Shown: positions 52,947 to 61,468, numbered from the stretch's first letter. The stretch: DNA of 64,000 bases from Bacteroidota bacterium (GCA_023416995.1 JAEZGI010000016.1:27128-91127), one strand, 5' to 3'. Translations and numbers: made by a program. The notes: a model not told the origin generated them from the letters alone.

Positions 52947-53972
52947 ATGCTTCAAAGAGCCGTAAGGTATACAAAAGGTGGATTATTGCTATTCATATGT
53001 TTCTGTTGTACAAGTTGGGGTTACCTCGTTCATCGAACCGTGAATCAATTGGCCATTTATGTATTACCAACTGATATGGCGCCTTTTTTTTATGAAAATA
53101 TGGATTACCTGGTGAAAGAATCTGTTGCTGCAGATCAAAGGCGTAACAGGGATCCAAAAGAGGCGGGGCGGCATATCATTAATTTTGAGGCTTATGATAA
53201 GGATCAGCTTGGCGCCTGGAAGATGCCTTTTTCATACGAAGCTGCTTTGAAAAAATATGGTCGCGATAGTCTGGGCCGGTTTGGTTATCTGCCGTACCAG
53301 GTGGTGATGACGCAACAAAGATTGACCGCGGCCTTCAAAGCCTGGGACCGTGATTCAATATTATTTCATGCAGCGGACCTCGCGCATTATATCAGTGACG
53401 CGCATGTTCCGCTTCATACTACATCGAACTATGACGGTCAGCTTACTTCGCAGGAGGGCCTGCATGCATTATGGGAAAGTATGTTGCCGGAATTATATCT
53501 CGACCAATACCAGTTATATACTAAATATAAGGTTACTTATATAAAAAATCCCGCGCAGGCAATCTGGGATGCACTGCGCAGCTCTCATATATTGGTAAAC
53601 GATGTTTTGAGGATCGAACGACTCGTTGCAAAAGATTTTCCGGGAGATAGCAAATACCGCGTGCAGGTTCGGAAGGGTAAAACGGTTAAAACGTATAACA
53701 CTGCGTTCGCCAGGGCATTTCATCAGCGGATGGGTAAAACTGTGAATATGCAGTTGTTGTTGTCGGTTAACCTTGTGGCGGATTTTTGGTATACGGCCTG
53801 GGTAGACGCCGGGGAGCCGTCGCTTGAAGTGATCATGGATAAAAAAGCACCGAAACGTACCCGTTTAAAAGCAGAAAAAGCTGCACACAAAAACAATACG
53901 CTTATTAAAAATGGATATCTGTTGTCACGGGCTAAGGCTGGACAGCAGTCGCAGGTCGAAGAACTGCAATAA
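52947..53972 (+). CDS. S1/P1 nuclease / zinc-dependent phospholipase C family protein
   Basis: Exported hydrolase of 341 residues with a trinuclear zinc site. The N-terminal Trp ligand appears in SWGYLVHRTVNQLA directly after a signal peptide (about residues 10-25). The other ligands are in ILFHAADLAHYISDAHVPLH and in the Asp/His stretch GLHALWESML. These match S1/P1 nucleases and bacterial PLC; which phosphodiester it cuts is undecided. A basic tail (KKAPKRTRLKAEKAAHK) is unusual. I choose ATG 52947; an in-frame ATG at 52884 would add 21 basic residues. The last 41 bp overlap the convergent FAD dehydrogenase gene. Confidence 0.8.
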   Translation: MLQRAVRYTKGGLLLFICFCCTSWGYLVHRTVNQLAIYVLPTDMAPFFYENMDYLVKESVAADQRRNRDPKEAGRHIINFEAYDKDQLGAWKMPFSYEAALKKYGRDSLGRFGYLPYQVVMTQQRLTAAFKAWDRDSILFHAADLAHYISDAHVPLHTTSNYDGQLTSQEGLHALWESMLPELYLDQYQLYTKYKVTYIKNPAQAIWDALRSSHILVNDVLRIERLVAKDFPGDSKYRVQVRKGKTVKTYNTAFARAFHQRMGKTVNMQLLLSVNLVADFWYTAWVDAGEPSLEVIMDKKAPKRTRLKAEKAAHKNNTLIKNGYLLSRAKAGQQSQVEELQ

Positions 53973-55512
53973 TGGCTGCTACCACGCGCTCACCGTCCAT
54001 TGCTGCACTCACTATGCCGCCTGCATAGCCAGCGCCTTCGCCGCAGGGATATAAACGGCGTATCTGCGGATGTTGCAGAGTTTCGGAATCGCGCGGGATA
54101 CGTACCGGAGAAGAGGTGCGCGACTCAGTTGCTACCAGCACGGCGTCGTTTGTGTAATATCCTTTCATTTTCCTGCCAAACAAGGGTAAGGCGCCACGCA
54201 GGGCTTTGCCTATAAACCCCGGCAACACATCGTCCAGCGCTGCTGTGGTAATTCCCGGCAGGTAAGAGCATTCCGGTAGTGTTGATGATGCTTTCTTTTC
54301 AACAAAATCTACCAGTCGCTGGGCGGGAGCGGTAAGTCCACCGCCACCTGCTGCAAATGCACGTTGTTCAACTGCTGCCTGGAAATGCATTGCCGCCAGC
54401 GGATCGTTATTACCATTTTTTGAATAGTCGCCGGCTTCCACCGAAACCACCATTCCGCTGTTGGCGAAGGGGTTGTTGCGTTTGCTGGGCGACCAGCCAT
54501 TTACGACAATTTCTCCTGGTGCTGTTGAAGCGGGTGCTATGATGCCGCCGGGGCACATACAAAATGAAAACACACCCCGGTTGTTTACCTGCTGAACCAG
54601 GCTATAGGCGGCGGGTGGCAGGTATTCACTTCTTACAGGACAATGATATTGTATGGTGTCGATTAATTCCTGGGGATGTTCAATGCGAACGCCGAGTGCG
54701 AAAGGTTTTGCTTCGATCAGAATTTGTTTTTGGTGCAGCAGCGTGAACATGTCGCGGGCGGAATGCCCGGTTGCTATAATTACTGCATCTGCAGTGAACC
54801 GGTCGCCGGTCGCCGTGGTAACACCGGTCACCTCATCGTTCCTGATGATAAAATCTGTTACTTTCTGACCAAACAGAAAAAGCCCGCCTGCGTGTTCTAT
54901 TTCCTCACGAACCGCCGTAATGATCTGTGGCAATTTGTTAGTGCCGATATGGGGATGTGCTTCATAAAGAATGGATTTTGGCGCCCCGAATTGGTGTAGC
55001 AGGCCAAGAATGCGCGGCAGGTCGCCACGTTTTGTGCTGCGGGTGTACAGTTTGCCGTCGCTGTAGGTGCCCGCACCGCCTTCGCCAAAGCAATAATTGC
55101 TTTCGGGGTTAACGATGCCCTCTTTATTCATGGCTGCCAGGTCGCGTCTGCGCGATCGGACGTCTTTGCCACGCTCGAGTATAATGGGTTGGATCCCGTT
55201 TTCAATAAGTTTTAGTGCCGCGAAAAGACCTGCTGGTCCTCCGCCGATAATTATTACACGATGGGGGGCGTGCCGCACATCTTTGAAGCTGATCGGCTGG
55301 TAAGAGGTAGCAACATAAGGCTCATTGATAAACGCTTCAACATTTAATAATATGTATGTCTGTTTTCCACGTGCATCAATTGAATGCCTGGCGATGTTAA
55401 AGCCGGTTATTGTGTTGATACTTATCGATAAAGATCGCGCTACACTTTCTTTTATGAGCTGATCATTAACCGCTTCGGATGGTAGCAGTCTGAGTGAAAG
55501 ATTTTTCTTCAT
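53932..55512 (-). CDS. Uncharacterised FAD-dependent dehydrogenase (COG2509-like)
   Basis: A 526-residue flavoprotein. The N-terminal approximately 80 residues form a small ferredoxin-like or ligand domain. The FAD-binding loop VIIIGGGPAGLFAALKLIE and the strand end ILERGKDV follow. ESNYCFGEGGAGTYSDGKLYTR is the family hallmark, and the second nucleotide site is DAVIIATGHSARDM. The C-terminus CGEGAGYAGGIVSAAMDGER closes the FAD site. The substrate is unknown. It is convergent with and overlaps the nuclease gene by 41 bp. A CAAAGTTA -7-like element lies about 32 bp upstream (55544-55551). Confidence 0.85.
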   Translation of the reverse strand: MKKNLSLRLLPSEAVNDQLIKESVARSLSISINTITGFNIARHSIDARGKQTYILLNVEAFINEPYVATSYQPISFKDVRHAPHRVIIIGGGPAGLFAALKLIENGIQPIILERGKDVRSRRRDLAAMNKEGIVNPESNYCFGEGGAGTYSDGKLYTRSTKRGDLPRILGLLHQFGAPKSILYEAHPHIGTNKLPQIITAVREEIEHAGGLFLFGQKVTDFIIRNDEVTGVTTATGDRFTADAVIIATGHSARDMFTLLHQKQILIEAKPFALGVRIEHPQELIDTIQYHCPVRSEYLPPAAYSLVQQVNNRGVFSFCMCPGGIIAPASTAPGEIVVNGWSPSKRNNPFANSGMVVSVEAGDYSKNGNNDPLAAMHFQAAVEQRAFAAGGGGLTAPAQRLVDFVEKKASSTLPECSYLPGITTAALDDVLPGFIGKALRGALPLFGRKMKGYYTNDAVLVATESRTSSPVRIPRDSETLQHPQIRRLYPCGEGAGYAGGIVSAAMDGERVVAAIIAVLRPATAVQP

Positions 55513-56051
55513 TGTGTTAGGTAGTTATCCTAAAAGTTGATGGCAAAGTTACTGAAATGTTGCCGGCTGGAAGGGAGCAGGTGTTTCATGTGTTTTTTCT
55601 GAAATAAATGTCATGATAATGTTGATTCTTCTTTTCGTGAAAAGAAGGTTTTATTCAGAAGAATATGGTACGACTATTGGATTATCGTAAAAAGATGAAG
55701 GATAATCATGGTTTAAATGATATTCTTCGAAAGCTTAAGTTATTAACAAAGTCGACTGAAATTATCAGTAACTTCCTTATCATAATTAGTTCTTTATTTA
55801 CGTCATTATTTGCTTGTTTGATGCAGATTATTATAATCTTGATATTCATCAAGTGCTTAAAAAATTATAAGTAATAAATCATTTTTTTCTTGCAAAAAAA
55901 TTAAATGATGATTTCAAGTAAATGCGCTACCAGACAGGATTTCAGCTTAATGTGAAAAGTGAAATAAGAGTGATGTATTAGTGTTGTATAAGAGAGTTGT
56001 GATATAGTTGAAACAGCAAGGGAATAAAAAATTTTTTTTTCAAAAAAAAGT
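55513..56051. other. AT-rich gap upstream of dnaA
   Basis: About 540 bp between the FAD dehydrogenase start and the dnaA promoter. It holds a short stem CTTCTTTT / AAAAGAAG with loop CGTG at 55628-55647, a possible small membrane-protein gene at 55665, and an A/T homopolymer stretch near 56027-56049. No exact DnaA box (TTATCCACA) is visible, so I cannot call this an origin. Confidence 0.5.
55665..55874 (+). CDS. Possible small membrane protein
   Basis: A 69-residue frame with a basic N-terminus (MVRLLDYRKKMKDNHG) and one long hydrophobic segment (about residues 34-62). There is no family match and no clear promoter. The surrounding DNA is AT-rich, where a hydrophobic frame can arise by chance. 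It is listed because topology and start look reasonable. Confidence 0.3.
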   Translation: MVRLLDYRKKMKDNHGLNDILRKLKLLTKSTEIISNFLIIISSLFTSLFACLMQIIIILIFIKCLKNYK

Positions 56052-56090
56052 TTTGATATTCGCTCCCCTACGTTAATTTTTTGTGGAGAA
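56052..56090 (+). promoter_or_regulatory. dnaA promoter with overlapping near-consensus DnaA box
   Basis: TTTG (56052-56055), a 20-base spacer and ATTTTTTG (56076-56083) approximate TTTG-N19-TANNTTTG. Overlapping the end, TGTGGAGAA (56082-56090) differs by one base from the DnaA box TGTGGATAA. A box at the start point would allow autorepression by DnaA. Confidence 0.45.
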
Positions 56091-56169
56091 CTTATCGCCT
56101 GATTCTTGTGAAATTGTGTTAATGGAGGAATCGAAATCTTTAACTCAACATAAAAATTGCTATTACATA

Positions 56170-57603
56170 ATGGCTAAATCCTTTGATAAAGTTTGGAGCA
56201 ATTGCCTTGAAATAATAAAAGATATTGTTGAGTGGCAGCATTTCAAAACCTGGTTCGAACCTATCACTCCTGTTGAATTAAAGTCAAACATTCTCGTAAT
56301 ACAAGTTCCCAGTCAGTTTTTTTACGAATATCTTGAAGAGCATTATGTAAATCTGCTGGCAAAAACTTTACGTCGTGTTTTAGGAAAAGAAGCACGTCTT
56401 GAATATCGTATAATGGTTGATAGCGGTAATCATAACAACCGGCCATTAACGATGGATGTTCCTGCGCATACTTATAAAACCATTTCTAATAATGAAATGG
56501 ATTTTCCGCTGGTGATTCATAACCCGGTAAAAAATCCTTTTGTGATTCCGGGTCTGAAGAAAATGCAGATTGATTCGCAGTTAAATCCTATTTATACTTT
56601 TGACAACTTTATAGAGGGTGATAGCAATCGTGTCGCAAGACGTGCTGGAAAGACTGTAGCGGAAAAGCCAGGTTCCAGTTCATTTAACCCATTGGTTATT
56701 TATGGTAGTGTGGGTTTGGGGAAAACGCATCTGGCTCAGGCTATTGGTAATGAAACCAAACGGCTGATGCCTAATAAGGTGGTGTTGTATGTAAGCTCGG
56801 AAAAGTTTATCAACCAGTTCCAGGATCACAGTCGCAATAATGCCATTAATGATTTTATACATTTTTACCAGTTGGTAGATGTATTAATTATAGATGATGT
56901 GCAGTTTTTCAATCGTGCCGAGAAATCACAGGATGCCTTTTTTGCCATCTTCAACCATCTTCATCAGAGCGGGAAGCAATTGATTTTGTCGTCTGATAAA
57001 CCTCCGAAAGATCTGGAAGGGGTTCAGGAGCGTTTGCTGAGTCGTTTCAGGTGGGGGTTGAGTGCCGACCTGCAGATCCCCGATTATGAAACGCGTATTG
57101 AGATCCTTGAAAGAAAAATGAAAAATGATGGGTTGGATATGCCGCGTGAAGTGGTTAAATATCTTGCCTATAATATTAATAGTAATGTACGCGAGCTGGA
57201 AGGTGCATTGATTTCGCTCCTGGCTCAGTCTTCACTTAATAAAAGGGAGATTGATCTCGACCTGGCGAAACGTGTGTTGCGCAACTTTGTAAAAACAAGC
57301 AGTAAGGAGATCACGATTGAAACCATTCAGAAAATGGTTTGTGAATATTTTGATGTGCCTTACGATAAGTTGTTGCAAAAAACCCGTAAACGTGAGATCG
57401 TGCAAGCGCGCCAGATCACCATGTACCTGGCTAAGGCTTTTACGAAAAACTCTCTTAAGACCATTGGTGAACATTTTGGTGGTCGCGATCATACAACAGT
57501 GATCCATTCATGTCAGACTGTGAAGGACCTGATGGATACGGATAATACCTTCCGCGAAAGCGTGGTTGAGCTGCAACAGAAGGTGCAGTTAGCCGCTATG
57601 TAG
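56170..57603 (+). CDS. dnaA: Chromosomal replication initiator DnaA
   Basis: AAA+ initiator of replication. Domain I is at the N-terminus (WSNCLEIIKDIVEWQHFKTW). The AAA+ domain has Walker A GSVGLGKTHL, Walker B VLIIDDVQFF and sensor II around NVRELEGAL. Domain IV carries the DNA-binding signature GGRDHTTVIHSC. I choose ATG 56170, giving 477 residues and an N-terminus MAKSFDKVW typical of the family. The frame is open back to a GTG at 56083, but that codon lies within the promoter, which makes it a poor start; ATG 56122 remains possible. tRNA-Ser follows about 100 bp downstream. Confidence 0.95.
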   Translation: MAKSFDKVWSNCLEIIKDIVEWQHFKTWFEPITPVELKSNILVIQVPSQFFYEYLEEHYVNLLAKTLRRVLGKEARLEYRIMVDSGNHNNRPLTMDVPAHTYKTISNNEMDFPLVIHNPVKNPFVIPGLKKMQIDSQLNPIYTFDNFIEGDSNRVARRAGKTVAEKPGSSSFNPLVIYGSVGLGKTHLAQAIGNETKRLMPNKVVLYVSSEKFINQFQDHSRNNAINDFIHFYQLVDVLIIDDVQFFNRAEKSQDAFFAIFNHLHQSGKQLILSSDKPPKDLEGVQERLLSRFRWGLSADLQIPDYETRIEILERKMKNDGLDMPREVVKYLAYNINSNVRELEGALISLLAQSSLNKREIDLDLAKRVLRNFVKTSSKEITIETIQKMVCEYFDVPYDKLLQKTRKREIVQARQITMYLAKAFTKNSLKTIGEHFGGRDHTTVIHSCQTVKDLMDTDNTFRESVVELQQKVQLAAM

Positions 57604-57653
57604 GTCCTTGAAACATTCAGTAAAAAAAAATTCGGAGAATTTGCTGATTAACA

Positions 57654-57684
57654 GTTGTTGATTCACAATACTTTCCTATTTTTG
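57654..57684 (+). promoter_or_regulatory. Promoter of the tRNA-Ser/tRNA-Pro unit
   Basis: GTTG (57654-57657), 19 bases and TATTTTTG (57677-57684): one mismatch to TTTG-N19-TANNTTTG. The tRNA-Ser 5' end is 20 bp downstream. Confidence 0.75.
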
Positions 57685-57704
57685 CCCTCCCGAAAAAAGG
57701 GCTC

Positions 57705-57799
<95 letters not shown>

Positions 57800-57800
57800 C

Positions 57801-57884
57801 GCCCGCCGAAGCTTTAGCGAAGGTGGGCTGTTTGAGAATCGAACGCTGTTTTGAAGCCGCGGGCTTCGGCGGACACGGTCCGCC
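57801..57884. repeat. Cluster of short GC-rich hairpins between the two tRNA genes
   Basis: Three stems are visible: GCCCGCC / GGTGGGC (57801-57828), GAAGCC / GGCTTC (57853-57867) and GGCGGAC / GTCCGCC (57868-57884). CCGCCGAAGC at 57803 recurs inverted as GCTTCGGCGG at 57863. The sequence is much GC-richer than its surroundings. Confidence 0.6.
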
Positions 57885-57951
57885 GGAAAAGTGGTAAAGG
57901 AACAGAGGCGAAGAGATGATGAAGTGTTTATATTAAAAAAGCGATAACGAT

Positions 57952-58025
57952 CGGGGCGTAGCGTAGCCCGGTATCGCGCCAGGTTTGGGACCTGGAGGCC
58001 GCAGGTTCGAATCCTGCCGCCCCGA
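57952..58025 (+). tRNA. tRNA-Pro (anticodon TGG)
   Basis: The acceptor stem CGGGGCG pairs with CGCCCCG. The anticodon arm is CCAGG-TTTGGGA-CCTGG (anticodon TGG, reading CCA/CCG), the T-arm is GCAGGTTCGAATCCTGC and the discriminator is A. CCA is not encoded. It probably shares the tRNA-Ser promoter and is followed by a terminator. Confidence 0.95.
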
Positions 58026-58030
58026 CTTCA

Positions 58031-58062
58031 CCGCCAGAGCTTAAGTTCTGGCGGTTTTTTTT
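58031..58062 (+). terminator. Terminator of the tRNA unit
   Basis: Stem CCGCCAGAGCTT / AAGTTCTGGCGG (one G-T pair) followed by eight T. It starts 5 bp after tRNA-Pro. Confidence 0.92.
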
Positions 58063-58140
58063 GATAGGGTTATATCCTTCGGCTAATACTACAATACTTC
58101 CTGCGTCGTTTATCCGAGCAATTTCAATTTCCGCGGAATA

Positions 58141-58386
58141 TTGTTTATTGAATCTCCACAAGTTGAATGCTTCTTAATTGACTCCAGCGAAGTTTCGTTG
58201 AATGCCATTTCTTCTAAATACAAGGGAAAAGTCATTTACATCGACTTTTGGGCAAGTTGGTGCGTCCCGTGTCGTTCTGAGATGCCTAAGTTGCAAATCT
58301 TACAAAGTAGACTCTCTTTTTGTCGACTTATATCATCGTTTTTTCGTTTTCTGGTAAGGAACTTTGTTTCTAAATATGCAACATGA
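58141..58386 (+). pseudogene. Remnant of a TlpA/ResA-like thioredoxin gene
   Basis: The frame encodes a good thioredoxin active-site segment, GKVIYIDFWASWCVPCRSEM, with the redox pair CVPC. Upstream is a degraded strand (ECFLIDSSEVSLNAISSKYK). After LQILQSR the sequence loses similarity in every frame and becomes Phe/Ser-rich (LSFCRLISSFFRFLVRNF), then stops. The usual second half of the fold, including the cis-proline loop, is absent. There is no start in a good context; the first codon is a TTG. The 266 bp that follow to the next gene contain no recoverable remainder. It lies directly behind the tRNA terminator. Confidence 0.65.
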
Positions 58387-58652
58387 ACAAGATGTGCAGC
58401 TTCCTGAAGACAATATCCGGCTTGTATCAATCGCGATATAGCCAGGGTTATCTGAGGCGTTGGTCCGAAAGGGCAGGGGCCTTTATCAACAGGGATGGAT
58501 ATCGTGCAACTGGATCAGAGTAAGATCAAATCGTTATACGTTTTTCTTGATCAAATGCTTGTTGCAAATTATTTAGTGGTAGATATAGGCCATCAAAGTT
58601 TGTGACTTATAATCCATAATATCACATCACATAAATACTAAAATTCACGATC

Positions 58653-59675
58653 ATGGAAATAGGCATTGATAGTTTTGCTTCGGCAATGTATGGAAGCAAT
58701 ATGCTGACGAGCCAGATGGCAATGGAGCAACTCCTTGAAAGGATAGTTGCAGCGGATGATGCGGGGCTTGATATCTTCGGCATCGGTGAGCATCACAAAA
58801 AAGAATTTCTTGATTCTGCCCCTGCTGTGATACTTGCTGCAGCAGCGGCACGTACAAAAAAAATACGGTTAACCAGTGCGGTTACCGTACTCAGTACTGC
58901 TGATCCGGTAAGGGTGTTCCAGAGTTTTTCAACATTGGATATTATTTCGAAAGGACGCGCAGAAATGGTGGTTGGCAGGGGATCGGCGATTGAGGCGTAC
59001 CCATTATTCGGATTTAACCTGAACGACTACGATGCCCTGTTTGAAGAAAAGCTGGATTTACTTTTACGTATTCGTAAGGATGAGTTTATTACCTGGTCTG
59101 GTAAATTCAGACCTGCTTTGAAAGCTCAGCCTGTGTATCCACGTCCGGTCCAGGAAACGATACCGATCTGGCTTGGAGTGGGCGGTACTCCAGAATCGTT
59201 TGTTCGTGCCGGTAAGTTGGGATTACCATTGATGGTTGCTATCATTGGTGGTGAGCCGCAACGCTTCCGGCCTTTAGTTGATCTTTACCGTAAAGCAGGT
59301 GAACAGGCAGGATTTAACAGTGATCAACTCAAAGTGGGACTGCATTCACCAGGCTTTGTTGGTACTGACGACGAATCTGCTGTTGCGGAATATTTTCCGG
59401 GTTATGCTGAATTATGGACGAAACTGGGACGCGAACGGGGATGGCCGCCTGTTACCAGGAATCATTTTGACCAGATGATAGCGCCAAAGGGCGTTCTTGC
59501 TGTTGGCGGTCCGGAAAGAGTAGCCGAAAAACTCTTATTACATAGTAAGGCCCTGGGTGGCATCGATCGGTTTACTTTTCAGATGGATAACGCCGGGCTG
59601 AGTCACGGGCAATTGATGCGATCCATTGAATTGATCGGTTCTAAGGTAATTCCCCTCGTACGTCAAAACGGATAA
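58653..59675 (+). CDS. LLM-class flavin-dependent oxidoreductase
   Basis: A bacterial-luciferase-like monooxygenase of 340 residues with a TIM-barrel fold binding reduced FMN or F420. Family stretches are MEIGIDSFASAM, GIGEHHKKEFLDSAP, IRLTSAVTVLSTADPVRVFQ, AEMVVGRGSAIEAYPLFG and IWLGVGGTPESFVRAG near the middle. Members act on varied small molecules, and the substrate is not evident. It is a single gene, isolated between the thioredoxin remnant and a large inverted repeat. Confidence 0.9.
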   Translation: MEIGIDSFASAMYGSNMLTSQMAMEQLLERIVAADDAGLDIFGIGEHHKKEFLDSAPAVILAAAAARTKKIRLTSAVTVLSTADPVRVFQSFSTLDIISKGRAEMVVGRGSAIEAYPLFGFNLNDYDALFEEKLDLLLRIRKDEFITWSGKFRPALKAQPVYPRPVQETIPIWLGVGGTPESFVRAGKLGLPLMVAIIGGEPQRFRPLVDLYRKAGEQAGFNSDQLKVGLHSPGFVGTDDESAVAEYFPGYAELWTKLGRERGWPPVTRNHFDQMIAPKGVLAVGGPERVAEKLLLHSKALGGIDRFTFQMDNAGLSHGQLMRSIELIGSKVIPLVRQNG

Positions 59676-59700
59676 ACAAATTCACGGTTAAACCCGGTTG

Positions 59701-59749
59701 AATCTGTTAGGGCCAGGCAGCGTTTACGCGTACCTGGCCCTAACAGATT
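59701..59749. terminator. Large inverted repeat, probable bidirectional terminator
   Basis: Perfect 17-bp arms AATCTGTTAGGGCCAGG / CCTGGCCCTAACAGATT enclose a 15-base loop that itself contains GCGT-TT-ACGC. It sits between two convergent genes, as a shared terminator would, but there is no proper T-run on either side. Confidence 0.55.
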
Positions 59750-59824
59750 TGTTCAGACAATAAAAGCCGTATCTCGTTTAGCGCATTTAGCGTTTTAAGA
59801 ATTTAACGAGTGATAGTTATTGAA

Positions 59825-60982
59825 CTACAAGTTCAGTTTATTCATATCAAGCGTGGTTGATGCAGGTGTATATCCACGCACTTTAAACACCTGGCGGTTT
59901 GCTGGCAGATAACTGGCTTCATCACCACGTCGGGTATATATGGCAATTGCACCACCGCCTCCGGGTGCACCAAGAAATGGTGGTGGATAAGCTTTCACAA
60001 TAGCGATATCTGTTACCGGTATGTTTGCAATTTGTTGTGAGGACACCCTGATTTCATCAATGAAAAATGTAACCGGCCCTCCGCGCCAGGTAGCCCTGCC
60101 ACCGGTAATACCAAGCGGCGTGATTTGTAAACCGGCCACCCGGCCCTGTAAGTAAGAAAAGATACTCGTAAAGGCCATCGCATTCGGATCGTCCATAATA
60201 CTCAGTATTCTTTCGTTTGCTGACTTAAACAAACCGCTTACGTGTTCTTCATTAAATTGTTGCGCCGGTGTTTTCGCGGCACTTCTTACAACCACGGCTG
60301 GCAATAATGTTCCCCGGCCCTCGAATACGGCGCCAGGCGTTTCAACAGGCTGATTTAATGTTGGTCTTACCGCAGCCGGCGGATTGCCAATATAAAATGT
60401 ACGTCCGGCAACAGCTACAGCATCACTGCTGGAATCGAGCTGGGTACTGATACGGACATTCAATGTCTGTTTGTTGTTACCTGAGAACGCCAACAAGCCA
60501 TTGTCTTCAAACAGCCAGTTCCTGATAGCGAAGGTTCCGTCGGGTGAAACTGATACCTTCTGTTCATCCCAATTTCCCTTCCTGGTAAGTAACATCGCGT
60601 TGATGCTGCCAATTTGTTTATTATCCTGGAGCTGGCCTATCACTTCAAAAAAACGATCCTGCAGACCGGCAAGGAATGTGTATTTTCCAGGCGGTAACGA
60701 ATCCGGCAGAAAAATCGCACCCGCAGCTTCTCCATTGATAACAGGCCAGCGCAAACGGGTGCGTGACCCGGCTTCGTTTTCAATCACCACCTCAAGAGTA
60801 GCGAGTGACTCACCAAGCTTTTTCCCACCTGTATCGTTGTATGTTACCGTTACAAATAAAGAGTCACCGGGTGAAAGAATGTTTTTCTCAAATTGAATGT
60901 CCAGCCGCCCGCCTTCCTGCTGGGCCTGTACACAAACAGCAGAAAATATATAAATCAGGAGGATCAGAAACTTGCTTTTCAT
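59825..60982 (-). CDS. Exported TonB-plug-domain protein lacking a receptor barrel
   Basis: A 385-residue protein. The signal peptide (MKSKFLILLIYIFSAVCVQAQ) is followed by an MG-like beta-sandwich region (LSPGDSLFVTVTYND, SLPPGKYTFLAGLQDRFFE) like those of large secreted adhesin- or macroglobulin-type proteins. A C-terminal TonB plug domain follows (LQGRVAGLQITPLGITGGRA, FFIDEIRVSSQQIANIP, DIAIVKAYPPPFLGAPGGGG). The outer-membrane beta barrel expected after a plug is absent, and the protein ends about 35 residues later. Bacteroidota encode similar plug-only proteins; their role is unclear to me. ATG 60982 starts the signal peptide. Confidence 0.75.
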   Translation of the reverse strand: MKSKFLILLIYIFSAVCVQAQQEGGRLDIQFEKNILSPGDSLFVTVTYNDTGGKKLGESLATLEVVIENEAGSRTRLRWPVINGEAAGAIFLPDSLPPGKYTFLAGLQDRFFEVIGQLQDNKQIGSINAMLLTRKGNWDEQKVSVSPDGTFAIRNWLFEDNGLLAFSGNNKQTLNVRISTQLDSSSDAVAVAGRTFYIGNPPAAVRPTLNQPVETPGAVFEGRGTLLPAVVVRSAAKTPAQQFNEEHVSGLFKSANERILSIMDDPNAMAFTSIFSYLQGRVAGLQITPLGITGGRATWRGGPVTFFIDEIRVSSQQIANIPVTDIAIVKAYPPPFLGAPGGGGAIAIYTRRGDEASYLPANRQVFKVRGYTPASTTLDMNKLNL

Positions 60983-61075
60983 ATAACTACAAACATCAAT
61001 ATTGAAGCCAGCCATTGTTTGGAAAATAGAAAATATCTATAAAGTTTTTACTTCAATAGAAAGGCTGCCATCGCA

Positions 61076-61468
61076 TTATCTCACCACCGTGGCCTCAAGT
61101 TCAACATTTAAGGTTTCATAGAGCGCAACCACCTGCATAAGTGTTACCGCCTGCTTCATGCCATGTTTTGCGACAAACTCACGGAACAGATCGAAACACT
61201 CATTTACAAAAGTTTCGGAAGATGTGGTGTAAACAGTGAGTCTCACGATGTTGGCACAATCATACCCGGCGCGGGAAATGACTGTTTCAAGATTTTCTAT
61301 TGCAAGCTTAAGCTGTGTACGCATATCTGCATCGCTCGATTTGCCATCCGGATGAACCGCAGCCTGCCCCGCACAATACAATGTGCCTTTAACATCTGTT
61401 ACTTCTACTGCCTGAACATAACTTAATTCGTTCTGCCAGGTCCATGGGTTAATTACTGTTTTTTTCAT
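61076..61468 (-). CDS. RidA family protein
   Basis: A 130-residue protein of the YjgF/YER057c/UK114 family, whose studied members hydrolyse reactive enamine/imine intermediates from PLP enzymes. YCAGQAAVHPDGKSSDADMRTQ and VRLTVYTTSSETFVNECFDLF match the family. The conserved Arg in ANIVRLTVY is present. The C-terminal proline/glutamate motif is replaced by LNVELEATVVR, so it may belong to a non-deaminating branch. The start is ATG 61468; the open frame to 61501 is less likely. It lies just downstream of a Crp-family gene, with a Crp-type palindrome in between. Confidence 0.85.
   Translation of the reverse strand: MKKTVINPWTWQNELSYVQAVEVTDVKGTLYCAGQAAVHPDGKSSDADMRTQLKLAIENLETVISRAGYDCANIVRLTVYTTSSETFVNECFDLFREFVAKHGMKQAVTLMQVVALYETLNVELEATVVR

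Noticed and set aside
55513..56169. Chromosome origin next to dnaA
   Set aside because: The gap is AT-rich, but I see only one imperfect DnaA box and no repeat cluster; GC skew cannot be judged from this window.
57928..58161. Minus-strand open frame across tRNA-Pro reading GAAGFEPAASRSQTW
   Set aside because: This string is the well-known artefact of translating the antisense strand of a tRNA T-arm; the tRNA is clearly the real feature.
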